Below, one piece after another: positions 16,596 through 27,798 of a DNA stretch of 64,000 nt. Every line of letters starts with the position of its first letter. The stretch's first letter is position 1. The DNA lies in the NCBI GenBank assembly GCA_947503765.1, contig CANNFA010000006.1, positions 124,001-188,000 of the forward strand, written 5' to 3'. This DNA is from an uncultured Paracoccaceae bacterium (lineage in GTDB: Bacteria > Pseudomonadota > Alphaproteobacteria > Rhodobacterales > Rhodobacteraceae). A program made the translations under genes and the position numbers. The notes beneath the pieces are model-generated. The model was not told the origin of the DNA and did not search any database. It was given only the letters and a program-made list of their open reading frames with translations.

Positions 16596-17657
16596 ATGGC
16601 CGAGATGGAACTTAAATCCGTGCGCAAGGCCTACGGGCGCGTCGAGGTGCTGCGCGATATCGACCTGACGATCGGGGATGGCGAATTCGTCGTGCTGGTC
16701 GGCCCGTCCGGTTGCGGCAAGTCCACGCTTCTGCGGATGATCGCGGGGCTGGAGCCGATCACGGGGGGCGAGTTTTCCATCGGCGGGCGCTGCATGAACG
16801 ATGTGGCCCCGCGCGACCGCGACATCGCCATGGTGTTCCAGAGCTATGCGCTCTACCCGCACATGTCGGTGGAACGGAACATGGGCTTTTCCATGGAAAT
16901 CCGGCGCGAGCCGACCGCGCGGCGCAAGGGGCCGGTGGCCGAGGCGGCGAAGACGCTGGGGCTGGACAGGCTGCTGGACCGCTTTCCCAAGGCGCTGTCG
17001 GGCGGCCAGCGCCAGCGCGTCGCCATGGGAAGGGCGATCGTGCGCGATCCCAAGGCGTTCCTGTTCGACGAGCCGCTTTCGAACCTCGACGCCGCGCTGC
17101 GTGTCGAGATGCGGCTGGAAATCGCGCGGCTGCACCAGCGGCTCGGCTCGACCATGGTCTATGTCACCCATGACCAGGTCGAGGCGATGACGCTGGCCGA
17201 CCGGATCGTGGTGCTGAATGCCGGCGACATCCAGCAGGTCGGCACACCGCTGGATCTCTACGAGCGGCCCGAGAACCTGTTCGTCGCGCAATTCATCGGC
17301 TCGCCCAACATGAACGTGATGGACGCGGCGCCGGGGCAGGGCGGGCTGATCCTTGGCAGCGGCGCGGTGCTCGCCGGCCCCGAAGACGCGCGCCATGTCG
17401 GCATACGGCCCGAACATATCGAGATCGTGGAGGGCGGCGGTGACGTGACGGCCGAGGCGCAGGTGGTCGAACGGCTGGGCTCGGACACCAACATCTACAC
17501 CGAAGTCAAGGATATCGGGCCGCTGCTGGTCCGGGTCAGCGGCAATATCGCGCTGTCGCCGGGCGACAAGGTGCATCTGCGGTTTCCGCCCGGCAAGGTG
17601 CATTTCTTCGATGCGGGCGGCCGCGCGATCCGGGCTGCGCGGGACAAGGTGCAGTAG
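16596..17657 (+). CDS. CUT1-type ABC ATPase (MsmX/UgpC/MalK-like)
   Basis: A 353-aa ATPase. Walker A GPSGCGKST, the AMVFQSYALYPHM Q-loop, signature LSGGQRQRVAMGRAIVR, Walker B FLFDEPLSNLDA and the VTHDQVEAM switch are all intact. A C-terminal TOBE-type regulatory domain of roughly 110 residues follows, including GIRPEHIE, as in MalK and UgpC. It is the last gene of the CUT1 importer and meets the minus-strand cyclophilin genes tail to tail. Confidence 0.93.
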   Translation: MAEMELKSVRKAYGRVEVLRDIDLTIGDGEFVVLVGPSGCGKSTLLRMIAGLEPITGGEFSIGGRCMNDVAPRDRDIAMVFQSYALYPHMSVERNMGFSMEIRREPTARRKGPVAEAAKTLGLDRLLDRFPKALSGGQRQRVAMGRAIVRDPKAFLFDEPLSNLDAALRVEMRLEIARLHQRLGSTMVYVTHDQVEAMTLADRIVVLNAGDIQQVGTPLDLYERPENLFVAQFIGSPNMNVMDAAPGQGGLILGSGAVLAGPEDARHVGIRPEHIEIVEGGGDVTAEAQVVERLGSDTNIYTEVKDIGPLLVRVSGNIALSPGDKVHLRFPPGKVHFFDAGGRAIRAARDKVQ

Positions 17658-17706
17658 GCGGCGCACGGATGATGCGGGGCAGATGTTCCGCCGCGCACCG
17701 GGAATG

Positions 17707-18255
17707 CTATTCGATCACCTCGACATCCAGCATCGCGTCGGGGCGACCGATCACGGCGCCGTTCGGGCCGCGGCCAAGCTTGATCGCGTCCACCACATCC
17801 ATCCCCGAGGTGACGCGCCCGACCACCGTGTACTGGCCGTTCAGGTGGTGGCCTTCGTCGAACATGATGAAGAACTGGCTGTTGGCGGAATTCGGGTCGG
17901 CGGTGCGGGCCATGCCGACCACGCCGCGGTCGAACGGGATATCCGAGAATTCCGCCTTCAGATCCGGCAGATCCGACCCGCCCGATCCGGCGCGGCGCAT
18001 GTCGCCGCCGTCGATCCGGCCGAACTGGCCGTCGCCGGTCTGCGCCATGAACCCGTCCATCACGCGGTGGAAGGCCACCCCGTCATAGAACCCGCGCTCG
18101 GCAAGGGTGGTGATCTGCTCGACGGCGTTCGGGGCCACATCCTCCAGCAGGTCGATCTCGATCACGCCGTTGGCCTCGCCCTCGACCGTGATCTTCAGGC
18201 CGGTCGCCGCGGCGGGCGCCGCGAGCAGGCACAGCGCAAAGGCAAGCTTACGCAT
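17707..18255 (-). CDS. Periplasmic cyclophilin-type peptidyl-prolyl cis-trans isomerase
   Basis: A 182-aa cyclophilin with an N-terminal signal peptide ([17 protein letters not shown]). The catalytic core shows [20 protein letters not shown] and [11 protein letters not shown], so the proline-isomerase active site is present. I place the start at 18255, which gives the signal peptide and an eight-base overlap with the upstream cytoplasmic paralogue; a start at 18327 would only add a poor leader. It assists folding of exported proteins. PpiA would be the closest E. coli analogue. Confidence 0.9.
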   Translation of the reverse strand: MRKLAFALCLLAAPAAATGLKITVEGEANGVIEIDLLEDVAPNAVEQITTLAERGFYDGVAFHRVMDGFMAQTGDGQFGRIDGGDMRRAGSGGSDLPDLKAEFSDIPFDRGVVGMARTADPNSANSQFFIMFDEGHHLNGQYTVVGRVTSGMDVVDAIKLGRGPNGAVIGRPDAMLDVEVIE

Positions 18256-18754
18256 CGGCGGCCACCTTGACCGACAGCATCTTGTCGGGATTCGCCGGCG
18301 GCTCGCCGCGGGTGATAGTATCGACATGGTCCATCCCGTCGATCACGCGGCCGAAGACCGTGTATTGCCGGTTCAGGAAATGGTTGTCGGAAAAGTTGAT
18401 GAAAAACTGCGAGTTGGCCGAGTTCGGGTTCTGCGAGCGGGCGGCGCCCAGCGTGCCCCGGTCATGCGGCACACCCGAGAATTCGGCCGGCAGGTCGGGC
18501 TTGGACGAGGCGCCCGTGCCCGCCCGGCGCAGATCGAAGCCGGTCTCGGTATTGCCGTTCTCGACGTCGCCCGATTGTGCCATGAATCCGTCGATCACCC
18601 GGTGGAAGATCACGTTGTCATAGGCACCCTCGCGCGCAAGCTCCTTGATCCGGGTGCAATGCTGCGGGGCGATGTCGGGCAGAAGCTCGATCGCGACCGT
18701 GCCGGTCTTCAGCTCGATCAGGATGGTGTTCTCGGGGTCCTTGTAGGCGGCCAT
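18248..18754 (-). CDS. ppiB: Cytoplasmic cyclophilin-type peptidyl-prolyl cis-trans isomerase
   Basis: A 168-aa cyclophilin without signal peptide, containing [19 protein letters not shown] and [14 protein letters not shown] with the catalytic Arg, Phe and Gln residues of active cyclophilins. It overlaps the periplasmic paralogue by eight bases, so the two isomerases, one for each compartment, are translationally coupled. It is divergent from pgk across a 141-bp spacer containing GCACCT (18820-18825), AGGTGC (18835-18840) and a second AGGTGC (18844-18849). Confidence 0.9.
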   Translation of the reverse strand: MAAYKDPENTILIELKTGTVAIELLPDIAPQHCTRIKELAREGAYDNVIFHRVIDGFMAQSGDVENGNTETGFDLRRAGTGASSKPDLPAEFSGVPHDRGTLGAARSQNPNSANSQFFINFSDNHFLNRQYTVFGRVIDGMDHVDTITRGEPPANPDKMLSVKVAADA

Positions 18755-18895
18755 GATGGTCCTCTCGTCAATGTCGCGCGCAGCCTATGCCCTGCCGCGC
18801 CCAAGGAAAAGCGCCGATTGCACCTTGTCTTCACAGGTGCGGCAGGTGCACTAGTTCACGAGGACATGACTGGATCACGGGACCGGGAGGCACCG

Positions 18896-20086
18896 ATGGA
18901 TTTCAAGACGCTGGACGACATGGACCTGGGCGGCAAGGTGGTGCTGACGCGGGTCGACATCAACGTGCCGGTCGAGAACGGGAAGGTGACCGACACCACC
19001 CGCATCGACCGCATCGTGCCGACCGTCCGCGACATCCTGGACGAGGGCGGCAAGCCGGTGCTGCTGGCGCATTTCGGCCGGCCCAAGGGCGAGGCGCGCG
19101 AGGACATGTCGCTGGCGCAGGTGGTGCCCGCGCTGGAGGCGGCGCTGGGATGCACCGTCACCTTCGCCGAGAACTGCATCGGCGGGCCGGCGAAGATCGC
19201 CGTGTCGAAGATGCAGACCGGCGACGTGGTGCTGCTGGAAAACACCCGCTTCCATGCGGGCGAGGAAAAGAACGACGCGCTGTTCGCCGCCTCGCTGGCT
19301 GCGCTGGGCGAGGTCTATTGCAACGACGCCTTTTCCGCCGCGCACCGTGCCCATGCCTCGACCGAGGGGCTGGCGCGGCTGCTGCCGTCCTGCGCCGGGC
19401 GGCTGATGCAGGCGGAGCTGACCGCGCTGGAGGCCGCGCTTGGCGATCCGGCCCGCCCGCTGGTGGCGGTGGTCGGCGGCGCCAAGGTGTCAAGCAAGCT
19501 CGACCTGCTGGGCAACCTGGTGGAAAAGGTCGACACGCTGGTGATCGGCGGCGGCATGGCCAACACGTTCCTCGCGGCGAAGGGCGTGGGCGTGGGCAAA
19601 TCGCTGGCCGAGCATGACATGACCGGCACCGCCAGCGAGATCCTGCAGAAGGCCGAGGCGACCGGCTGCACCATCCTGCTGCCCGAGGACGTCGTGGTGG
19701 CGCGCGAATTCCGCGAAGGCGCCGAGGCCGAGACGGTGGCCGCCGATGCCTGCCCGCCGGATGCCATGATCCTCGATGCCGGGCCGCAGACGGTGGCGCG
19801 CATCGCCGAGGTGCTGGAGGGGGCCAGGACGCTGATCTGGAACGGCCCGCTCGGCGCGTTCGAGATCGCCCCCTTCGACGCGGCCACGGTGGCGGCGGCC
19901 CGCAAGGCGGCGGAGCTGACCGAGGCCGGCAGCCTGACATCGGTGGCCGGCGGCGGCGACACGGTGGCCGCGCTGAACCGTGCGGGCGTGGCGGACAGGT
20001 TCAGCTACGTGTCGACGGCGGGGGGCGCGTTCCTCGAATGGATGGAGGGCAAGGATCTGCCCGGTGTCGCCGCGCTGACCGCATAG
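18896..20086 (+). CDS. pgk: Phosphoglycerate kinase
   Basis: A 396-aa glycolytic/gluconeogenic and Calvin-cycle kinase interconverting 1,3-bisphosphoglycerate and 3-phosphoglycerate. Visible are [13 protein letters not shown] (substrate loop), [48 protein letters not shown] and the nucleotide-binding [12 protein letters not shown]. Length is standard. The start follows GGGAGGCACCG; a much longer frame upstream overlaps the cyclophilin gene antisense and is not real. It is a single-gene unit, unlike gap-pgk operons in many bacteria. Confidence 0.97.
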   Translation: MDFKTLDDMDLGGKVVLTRVDINVPVENGKVTDTTRIDRIVPTVRDILDEGGKPVLLAHFGRPKGEAREDMSLAQVVPALEAALGCTVTFAENCIGGPAKIAVSKMQTGDVVLLENTRFHAGEEKNDALFAASLAALGEVYCNDAFSAAHRAHASTEGLARLLPSCAGRLMQAELTALEAALGDPARPLVAVVGGAKVSSKLDLLGNLVEKVDTLVIGGGMANTFLAAKGVGVGKSLAEHDMTGTASEILQKAEATGCTILLPEDVVVAREFREGAEAETVAADACPPDAMILDAGPQTVARIAEVLEGARTLIWNGPLGAFEIAPFDAATVAAARKAAELTEAGSLTSVAGGGDTVAALNRAGVADRFSYVSTAGGAFLEWMEGKDLPGVAALTA

Positions 20087-20202
20087 ACCGGACGCACGCA
20101 TGCGGGCGGGCGCGCTGCGCGACGTCATGCAGGCTTGATTTTCGGGCGCGCAAGCGGTCTGATCCGTCTTGCTGCTTTTCATTTCCACGAGAGGATTTCC
20201 CG

Positions 20203-21798
20203 ATGCGCCGCCTGCTTGCCACATCCGCCGCTCTTTGCGCCCTTGTCCCCGCCGCCGGCCTTGCCCAGGACCGGGTCAGCTGGTGGGACGTGATCACCAT
20301 CGACCGCGTTGTGCAATCCTTCCTGAACAGCGGCATCGCCATGATCCGCACCCAGATGGATCTGCAATACGGCGACCTTGCGGTGGACCTGCGCCGGTCA
20401 CGGATCACCATGTCCGAGATCAAGGCCTATCCGCTGCTCGACTGGGATCCGGACGGCGACTGCGTCATCGCGGTCGGCCGCATCGGCCTGCGCGCGACGC
20501 CGATCCAGGCCGCCGACAGGATCAGCTTCCGCGGCCGGGTGGCCGGGCTCAAGGTGCCGATGGCCTGTTTCCCCGAGGACGTCCGCGTCGGGCTGGAAAT
20601 GGCGCAGCTGAACGGCGTGAACATCCCCCGGCTGACCTTCGATGTCGATTACGGGATGCCGAAATCGGACGCGATGGTCCGGCTTTATGCCGAGGTCACC
20701 GATCTTGCCACCGTCGATGCCAGCGCCGATTTCACCTATTTCTGGTTCGACGGACGCCGCAACATGGAGAACCCCAAGCCGGTCTGGTTCCTCGACCAGG
20801 CGACGCTGGCGGTCGAGAATGGCGGCGCATGGGCCGCGCTGGAGCCGGTATTGCCGCCGTCCCTCACCGGCGAGACGGCGCAGGAGGCGGCGGCGGACAT
20901 GCTGACCGGCCTGCTGACCGACCTGAACCGGTCCGCCTGGCAGACCGAGGATGCCTCGCTCAACCCCGAGCAGGAGGCATTCCGCGCCTCGGCCGCCGCG
21001 GCCTGGGCGTCCTTCGTGGCGGATCCCGACACGCTGGTGCTGGAAACCGCGATCGACGGGGATGTGTTCCTCGATTTCGAAGCGATGGAATCCGACCCGC
21101 GCGAGGCGTTCGCGGCGCTTGGCCCGGTGGTGTCGCTGACCCCGGCGCGGCTGGAGGATGCGCTGCCGTCCAAGCTGGTTGGCCGCGCGCTGGGCGAGGA
21201 ATTGTCCGACTTGTCGGACGCGCAGCGGCTGGATGTGGGCCGCGCGCTGATCACCGGCACCGGCGCGCCGCGCAACATCGCGGCGGGGATGGAGATCCTT
21301 GCCCCGGTGGCCGATGCCGGCGGCGGCGAGGCGGCGCTGCTGATGGCCGAGGCGCTGGCCGCGACCGCGCCGCAAGAGGCGTATCTGTGGGCGCTGAAGG
21401 CGGGCGCGGCCGAACAGCCCGGCGCGGTGGCCATGCTGGACCGGCTGGAGGATGGGCTGCCGTTCGCGCAGGTGCTGAAGGTGCAGGCGGACCTTTCGGG
21501 CAACGACAATCATCCCGGCGCCGCGCTGGAAAGCATCGCGGGCATCCGCGAGCAGGCGGTGATGCGGATGACCGGCGACGGCCTTGCGCGGTCCTACGGG
21601 ATCGCCGCGATGTGGGCGATGCTGGCCAAGGCGGCCGGCGACCCCGAGGCGGCGGATATCCTGCAGGAGATCGACGAGCTGGTCGCCCTCGAAGGGGCAG
21701 AGGCGCGCGCCGCCTGGGCCGAGACCGAGGCCGGCTATGCCGATCTGGCGATGCAGGTCTGGGTCGGGCAGGATCTGCCGGGCCGCTACCGGCAATAG
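20203..21798 (+). CDS. Secreted protein of unknown function
   Basis: A 531-aa protein I do not recognise. It has a clear signal peptide (MRRLLATSAALCALVPAAGLAQ), an N-terminal region beginning DRVSWWDVITIDRVVQSF with alternating hydrophobic strands (to about 200), and an alanine-rich, mostly helical C-terminal half (about 250-531) whose AALLMAEALAATAPQEAYLW and similar stretches suggest TPR/Sel1-like helical repeats. The start follows GAGAGGATTTCCCG. It is monocistronic between pgk and the SulP gene, with a copy of the 3' hairpin/TATTT element 14 bases after its stop. Confidence 0.75.
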   Translation: MRRLLATSAALCALVPAAGLAQDRVSWWDVITIDRVVQSFLNSGIAMIRTQMDLQYGDLAVDLRRSRITMSEIKAYPLLDWDPDGDCVIAVGRIGLRATPIQAADRISFRGRVAGLKVPMACFPEDVRVGLEMAQLNGVNIPRLTFDVDYGMPKSDAMVRLYAEVTDLATVDASADFTYFWFDGRRNMENPKPVWFLDQATLAVENGGAWAALEPVLPPSLTGETAQEAAADMLTGLLTDLNRSAWQTEDASLNPEQEAFRASAAAAWASFVADPDTLVLETAIDGDVFLDFEAMESDPREAFAALGPVVSLTPARLEDALPSKLVGRALGEELSDLSDAQRLDVGRALITGTGAPRNIAAGMEILAPVADAGGGEAALLMAEALAATAPQEAYLWALKAGAAEQPGAVAMLDRLEDGLPFAQVLKVQADLSGNDNHPGAALESIAGIREQAVMRMTGDGLARSYGIAAMWAMLAKAAGDPEAADILQEIDELVALEGAEARAAWAETEAGYADLAMQVWVGQDLPGRYRQ

Positions 21799-21811
21799 GC
21801 GGGCGGCGCAG

Positions 21812-21882
21812 CGGGGGCTCTGCCCCCGTCCCGGCCCCTGCGGGCCGAGACTCCCCCGGGATATTTGCGAAACCGAAGAAGG
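21812..21882 (+). repeat. 3'-end hairpin/TATTT element, copy A
   Basis: CGGGGGC (21812-21818) / GCCCCCG (21822-21828) with a three-base loop is followed by CCCCCGGGATATTTGCGAAA and GAAGAAGG (to 21882). It starts 14 bases after the stop of the secreted-protein gene and has the same orientation. Three further copies with the same architecture occur at 24989, 40912 (minus strand) and 61796. Confidence 0.65.
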
Positions 21883-21890
21883 GGTGCGGA

Positions 21891-23153
21891 TCAGCGGTCC
21901 GGCGGTGTCCAGTCGGCGGGCGGCACGTCGCGGCGGCGCAGGCGCAGCGCAAGGCCGACGCCGACCCCGACCCCGATCGCCACGGCGAGGTCGGCAAAGA
22001 CCGTCAGTCCCAGCGTGAGCAGCAGCAGCAGCTTGTCCGAATGGCGCCCGGCCATGTAGCCGCGCCACTTGTGCGGCTCGCTCATGTTCCAGGCGGTGAC
22101 CATCAGCAGCCCCGCCAGCGCCGGCATGGCCAGGTATCCGGCCAGCGGCGCGGCCAGCATCATCACCGCCAGCACCCCCAGCGCGTGGACCACGCCCGCG
22201 ACCGGGGTGCGCCCGCCGGCCCGCACATTGGTGGCGGTGCGCGCGATGGCGCCCGTGGCCGGCAGGCCGCCGAACATGGCCGAGCCGAGATTTGCCGCGC
22301 CCTGGGCGGCGAGTTCGGCATTGGGCCGGTGGCTACCGCCGATCATCCGGTCCGCGACGATCGCAGAAAGCAGCGATTCGACCCCGGCCAGGAAGGCGAT
22401 GACGAAGGCCGAGGGCAGCAGCTCGATCAGCCGCGAATAGGACAGGTCGGGCAGGGCGGGGACCGGCAGCCGCGACGGCAATTCGCCGAACCGCGAATAC
22501 AGCGTGTCGATGCCGCCGCCGCCCAGCCAGACCAGCGCCGAGGCGGCCGCGATCGCCACGATCAGGCCGGGAAAGCGCGGGAACAGCCGGCGCAGCCCGA
22601 CGATCAGCGCGATGCACAGCAGCCCGATCCCCAGGCTTGGCAGATCCAGCGTGGCGCGCGCCGCCCAGAGCGTCTGCATCTTGGCGGAGAAATCGGCGGG
22701 AACCGCGCCGGTGTCCAGCCCGAGCAGATCCTTGATCTGGCTGGCGGCGATGATGATCGCGATACCGATGGTGAAGCCGTTGATCACCGGCTCGGGGATC
22801 AGCGCGATCAGGTTGCCGGCGCGCAGCCAGCCGGCGACCAGCAGGATCACCCCGGCCATCAGCGTCGCGGTGACCAGCCCGTCATAGCCGTACTCGGCGA
22901 TCACGCCGTAGACCACGACGATGAAGGCCCCGGTCGGCCCGCCGACCTGCACCCGGCTGCCGCCCAGGAGCGAGATCAGCAGCCCCGCCACCACCGCCGT
23001 CACCAGGCCCTGCGCCGGCTCTGCCCCCGAGGCGATGGCGATGGCCAGGCTCAGCGGCACGGCGACCATCGCCACGGTCACGCCCGCCATGGCATCGGCG
23101 GCGAAGGTTCGGCGGTCGTAGTCGCGCAGGGTGGTCAGGATCTTGGGCTTCAT
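21891..23153 (-). CDS. SulP family anion transporter without STAS domain
   Basis: A 420-aa inner-membrane carrier of the SulP/SLC26 family. After a short KPKILTTLRDYDRRTFAADA leader come about 11-12 membrane segments, including VPLSLAIAIASG, GPTGAFIVVVYG and AGVESLLSAIVADRMIGG with the downstream N-AELAAQGAANLG segment that marks the family core. Typical bacterial SulP proteins are 480-600 aa and end in a cytoplasmic STAS domain; this one stops about 15 residues after the last membrane segment, so STAS is missing. Substrate could be sulfate, bicarbonate or a dicarboxylate. Reading beyond 23153 on the same frame is spurious. Confidence 0.88.
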   Translation of the reverse strand: MKPKILTTLRDYDRRTFAADAMAGVTVAMVAVPLSLAIAIASGAEPAQGLVTAVVAGLLISLLGGSRVQVGGPTGAFIVVVYGVIAEYGYDGLVTATLMAGVILLVAGWLRAGNLIALIPEPVINGFTIGIAIIIAASQIKDLLGLDTGAVPADFSAKMQTLWAARATLDLPSLGIGLLCIALIVGLRRLFPRFPGLIVAIAAASALVWLGGGGIDTLYSRFGELPSRLPVPALPDLSYSRLIELLPSAFVIAFLAGVESLLSAIVADRMIGGSHRPNAELAAQGAANLGSAMFGGLPATGAIARTATNVRAGGRTPVAGVVHALGVLAVMMLAAPLAGYLAMPALAGLLMVTAWNMSEPHKWRGYMAGRHSDKLLLLLTLGLTVFADLAVAIGVGVGVGLALRLRRRDVPPADWTPPDR

Positions 23154-23172
23154 CGCGTGGGGCCTTGCAACG

Positions 23173-23190
23173 CCCGCGCGGCCGCGCGGG
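23173..23190. repeat. Perfect 18-bp GC palindrome in the SulP/aldolase divergent spacer
   Basis: The sequence CCCGCGCGG-CCGCGCGGG is a perfect palindrome, and a second GCGGCCGC-centred inverted repeat follows within 15 bases. The 261-bp spacer between the SulP and aldolase starts shows no gene. A further pair CCCGGTC/GACCGGG lies just before the aldolase ribosome site. These could be operators or hairpins; in DNA this GC-rich, chance palindromes are not rare. Confidence 0.35.
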
Positions 23191-23414
23191 CCGGAACGCC
23201 GCGCGGCCGCGCCGGGCCGGGAATGGGATACGCGCCTGCATTGCGCCTGGCCGCGCCCCGGTTCAAGCGGACATCCGGCCGCAGGGGCGGCCCGCGCGTC
23301 CGGCGTGGCGATTTGGCGGCGCACGGCGGCGGCGTTAGCGATACCAGAGATTGGTTTTGCCCGCCCGGTCCCGTAAAGGAGACCGGGACAGACATAGCGC
23401 AGAGGAGCCCCGCC

Positions 23415-24344
23415 ATGAAAGCCACCGGAATCGTCAAGAAGATCCTTGCCAATTACGAGGGCGAAACGCCCGGCGTGAAGGGCAAGCTGTGCGCGATGCT
23501 GATGCACGGCAAGCTGGGCGGCAGCGGCAAGATGATCATCCTGCCGGTCGACCAGGGGTTCGAGCATGGCCCGGCCCGGTCCTTTGCGGTCAACCCGGCC
23601 TCCTACGATCCGCATTACCACTACAAGCTGGCGATCGATGCGGGCCTGAACGCCTATGCCGCGCCGCTCGGCCCGCTGGAGGCGGGGGCGGACACCTTTG
23701 CCGGGCAGATCCCCACGATCCTGAAGGTGAACTCGGCCAATTCGCTGATGTCGGACACGGCCGGCAAGAACCAGGCGGTGACGGCGAGCGTGGACGACGC
23801 GCTGCGGCTGGGCTGCGCGGCGATCGGGTTCACGATCTATCCCGGCTCCGACACGGCGCTGGACATGATGGAAGAGATCGTCGAGATGCGCCGCGAGGCC
23901 GCCGCCAAGGGCGTTGCCACGGTGATCTGGTCCTATCCGCGCGGCGAGGCGCTGACCAAGGCCGGCGAGACGGCGATGGATGTGACCGCCTATGCGGCAC
24001 ATATGGCCGCGCTGCTGGGCGCGCATGTCATCAAGGTCAAGCTGTGCACCGATCACCTGGAACAGCCCGAGGCGAAGAAGGCGTTCGAGGCGGGCGGCAT
24101 CGACATTTCCACCCAGGCGGCCCGGGTCGCCGAATGCGTGCGCTCCGCCTTTGACGGGCGGCGGCTGATCGTGTTCTCGGGCGGCGCGTCGAAGGGGACG
24201 GATGCCGTCTATGACGACGCGCGGGCGATCCGCGACGGCGGCGGCGGCGGCTCGATCATCGGGCGCAACTCGTTCCAGCGGCCGCGCGAGGAGGCGCTGG
24301 AGATGCTGGGCAAGCTGATCGAGATCTACAAGGGCCGCGACTGA
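23415..24344 (+). CDS. fbaB: Class I fructose-bisphosphate aldolase (DhnA/FbaB type)
   Basis: A 309-aa Schiff-base aldolase of the archaeal-type DhnA family, cleaving fructose-1,6-bisphosphate to triose phosphates. Characteristic parts are MIILPVDQGFEHGP near the N-terminus, the lysine-bearing VIKVKLCTD segment, VFSGGASKG and the phosphate-binding GGGGGSIIGRNSFQR. Length fits. The start has an AGAGGAG site. It acts with Pgk, Gap and Eno of this window in glycolysis or gluconeogenesis. A strong terminator follows. Confidence 0.92.
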   Translation: MKATGIVKKILANYEGETPGVKGKLCAMLMHGKLGGSGKMIILPVDQGFEHGPARSFAVNPASYDPHYHYKLAIDAGLNAYAAPLGPLEAGADTFAGQIPTILKVNSANSLMSDTAGKNQAVTASVDDALRLGCAAIGFTIYPGSDTALDMMEEIVEMRREAAAKGVATVIWSYPRGEALTKAGETAMDVTAYAAHMAALLGAHVIKVKLCTDHLEQPEAKKAFEAGGIDISTQAARVAECVRSAFDGRRLIVFSGGASKGTDAVYDDARAIRDGGGGGSIIGRNSFQRPREEALEMLGKLIEIYKGRD

Positions 24345-24375
24345 GGCACCGGCCCCGCGGGGCGCGTGGCAATCG

Positions 24376-24410
24376 GGGGGCGCATCCGGCGGCGGGGCGC
24401 CCCCTTTTTC
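24376..24410 (+). terminator. Intrinsic terminator of the aldolase gene
   Basis: GGGGGCGC (24376-24383) pairs with GCGCCCCC (24397-24404) around a 13-base loop and is followed by TTTTT. It lies 31 bases downstream of the aldolase stop and upstream of the PRC-barrel gene. Confidence 0.8.
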
Positions 24411-24488
24411 CATGCCGCGCGCATGGGTGCCGGGAACCCGGCCGGGCGCGGCGGCGTTGGGATCCGAACGCCATTCATTCGCGAGGAC

Positions 24489-24971
24489 ATGATGACCCGA
24501 ACCAGCCTGATCGCCATTGCCCTGCTGATCGCCGCGCCGGCCACCGCCCAGGACAGCGCGCCCGACACGAAGCCGGACACGAAGCCGGACACGGCCGCGC
24601 CGGCGATGATGTCCGCGACCGGCGCGCTGATCCGCGCCGAAGCGGTCGAGGACGCGCAGGTCTATGCGCTGGGCGAGACCTATGACGCCACGTTCTGGGA
24701 CAGCGGCGAGCCGTTTGCCCGGATCGCCGCCGGCTGGGAGGAACTGGGCGAGGTCGAGGACCTGGTGCTGGACGCATCCGCCAGCGTGGTCGGCGTCACC
24801 GTGGATGTCGGCGGATTCCTGGGGATCGGCGAGCGGGCCGTGCTGTTGCCGGTGGCGGATCTGCGGCTGGTGGACCTGCCCGATCAGAGCGATTTCGTCA
24901 TCGTCACGCGGATGTCGCGCGAGCGGATCGAAGCGGCCGAGGAGGTTGGCCCGCTGGTCGGCGACGACTGA
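24489..24971 (+). CDS. Exported PRC-barrel domain protein
   Basis: A 160-aa protein with a signal peptide (MTRTSLIAIALLIAAPATAQ), a short acidic/proline linker with the tandem repeat DTKPDTKPDT (about 26-35), and a PRC-barrel-like domain (GEVEDLVLDASASVVGVTVDVGGFLGIGERAVLLPV). PRC-barrel proteins of this exported type are common in Rhodobacteraceae, of unknown role, perhaps envelope or stress related. Two adjacent ATGs (24489, 24492) are both possible; the second has better spacing to GCGAGG. The 3' hairpin/TATTT element follows. Confidence 0.8.
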   Translation: MMTRTSLIAIALLIAAPATAQDSAPDTKPDTKPDTAAPAMMSATGALIRAEAVEDAQVYALGETYDATFWDSGEPFARIAAGWEELGEVEDLVLDASASVVGVTVDVGGFLGIGERAVLLPVADLRLVDLPDQSDFVIVTRMSRERIEAAEEVGPLVGDD

Positions 24972-24988
24972 TCCCCACCGCGAACCGG

Positions 24989-25040
24989 CCGGGGGCGTTG
25001 CCCCCGGACCCCCAAGGTATTTTTCGCAAGATGAGGATCA
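24989..25040 (+). repeat. 3'-end hairpin/TATTT element, copy B
   Basis: CCGGGGGC-GTT-GCCCCCGG (24989-25007) is followed by ACCCCCAAGGTATTTTTCGC and AAGATGAGGATCA. It begins 18 bases after the PRC-barrel stop, in the same orientation, and is 52 bp long, the same length as copy C near tkt. The T-run suggests it can act as a terminator; the conserved AAGATGAGG tail is not needed for that. Confidence 0.7.
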
Positions 25041-25092
25041 TGCGCAGCAAGGAGCGACCCAAAGGGGCCGCACCTTCCGGCCTGCCGGCGGC

Positions 25093-27381
<2,289 letters not shown>

Positions 27382-27385
<4 letters not shown>

Positions 27386-27798
27386 GCCCGCGGCTTTCGC
27401 CGCACGCCGTAAAGCTCCAGCCGGTGGCCGCGCAATTCGTATCCCAGCTTTTCGGCGATACGCTCCTGCAGGGCCTCGATCTCGGGATCGCAGAACTCGA
27501 TCACCTCGCCGGTGGCAAGGTCGATCAGGTGGTCGTGATGGTCGCGGTCGGCATCCTCGTAGCGGGCGCGCCCGTCGCCGAATTCCAGCTTGTCGACGAT
27601 CCCCGCTTCCTCGAACAGCTTGACGGTCCGGTACACCGTGGCCAGCGAGATGTTGGGATCGGCGCGGCTGGCGCGGGCATACAGCTCCTCGACATCGGGG
27701 TGATCGTCCGACGCCTGAAGCACCGCGGCGATGGTGCGCCGCTGCTCGGTCATGCGCAGACCGCGCGCCTCGCAGCGGTCCAGAATGGTGTCGGTCAT
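27382..27798 (-). CDS. fur: Fur family metalloregulator (Fur/Mur type)
   Basis: A 138-aa metal-dependent repressor. The winged helix contains NISLATVYRTVKLFEEAGIV (50-69); metal-ligand clusters are HHDH (87-90), nearby acidic residues and His125. Only Cys9 and Cys103 are present, so the CxxC structural zinc pairs of gamma-proteobacterial Fur are missing, as is common in alphaproteobacteria, where this subfamily often senses manganese (Mur) or iron. The product of the gene is secure; the metal is not. Confidence 0.88.

Noticed and set aside
20169-24344. A 1391-codon open frame that covers the secreted-protein and SulP genes before entering the aldolase frame
   Set aside because: Only its last 309 codons (the aldolase) match a protein family. 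The rest is out-of-frame or antisense GC-rich reading with Arg/Gly/His-rich composition.
24561-24590. Short tandem repeat (DTKPDTKPDT coding) as a possible CRISPR or phase-variable repeat
   Set aside because: Only two and a half units, in frame, inside the linker of an exported protein; no array.
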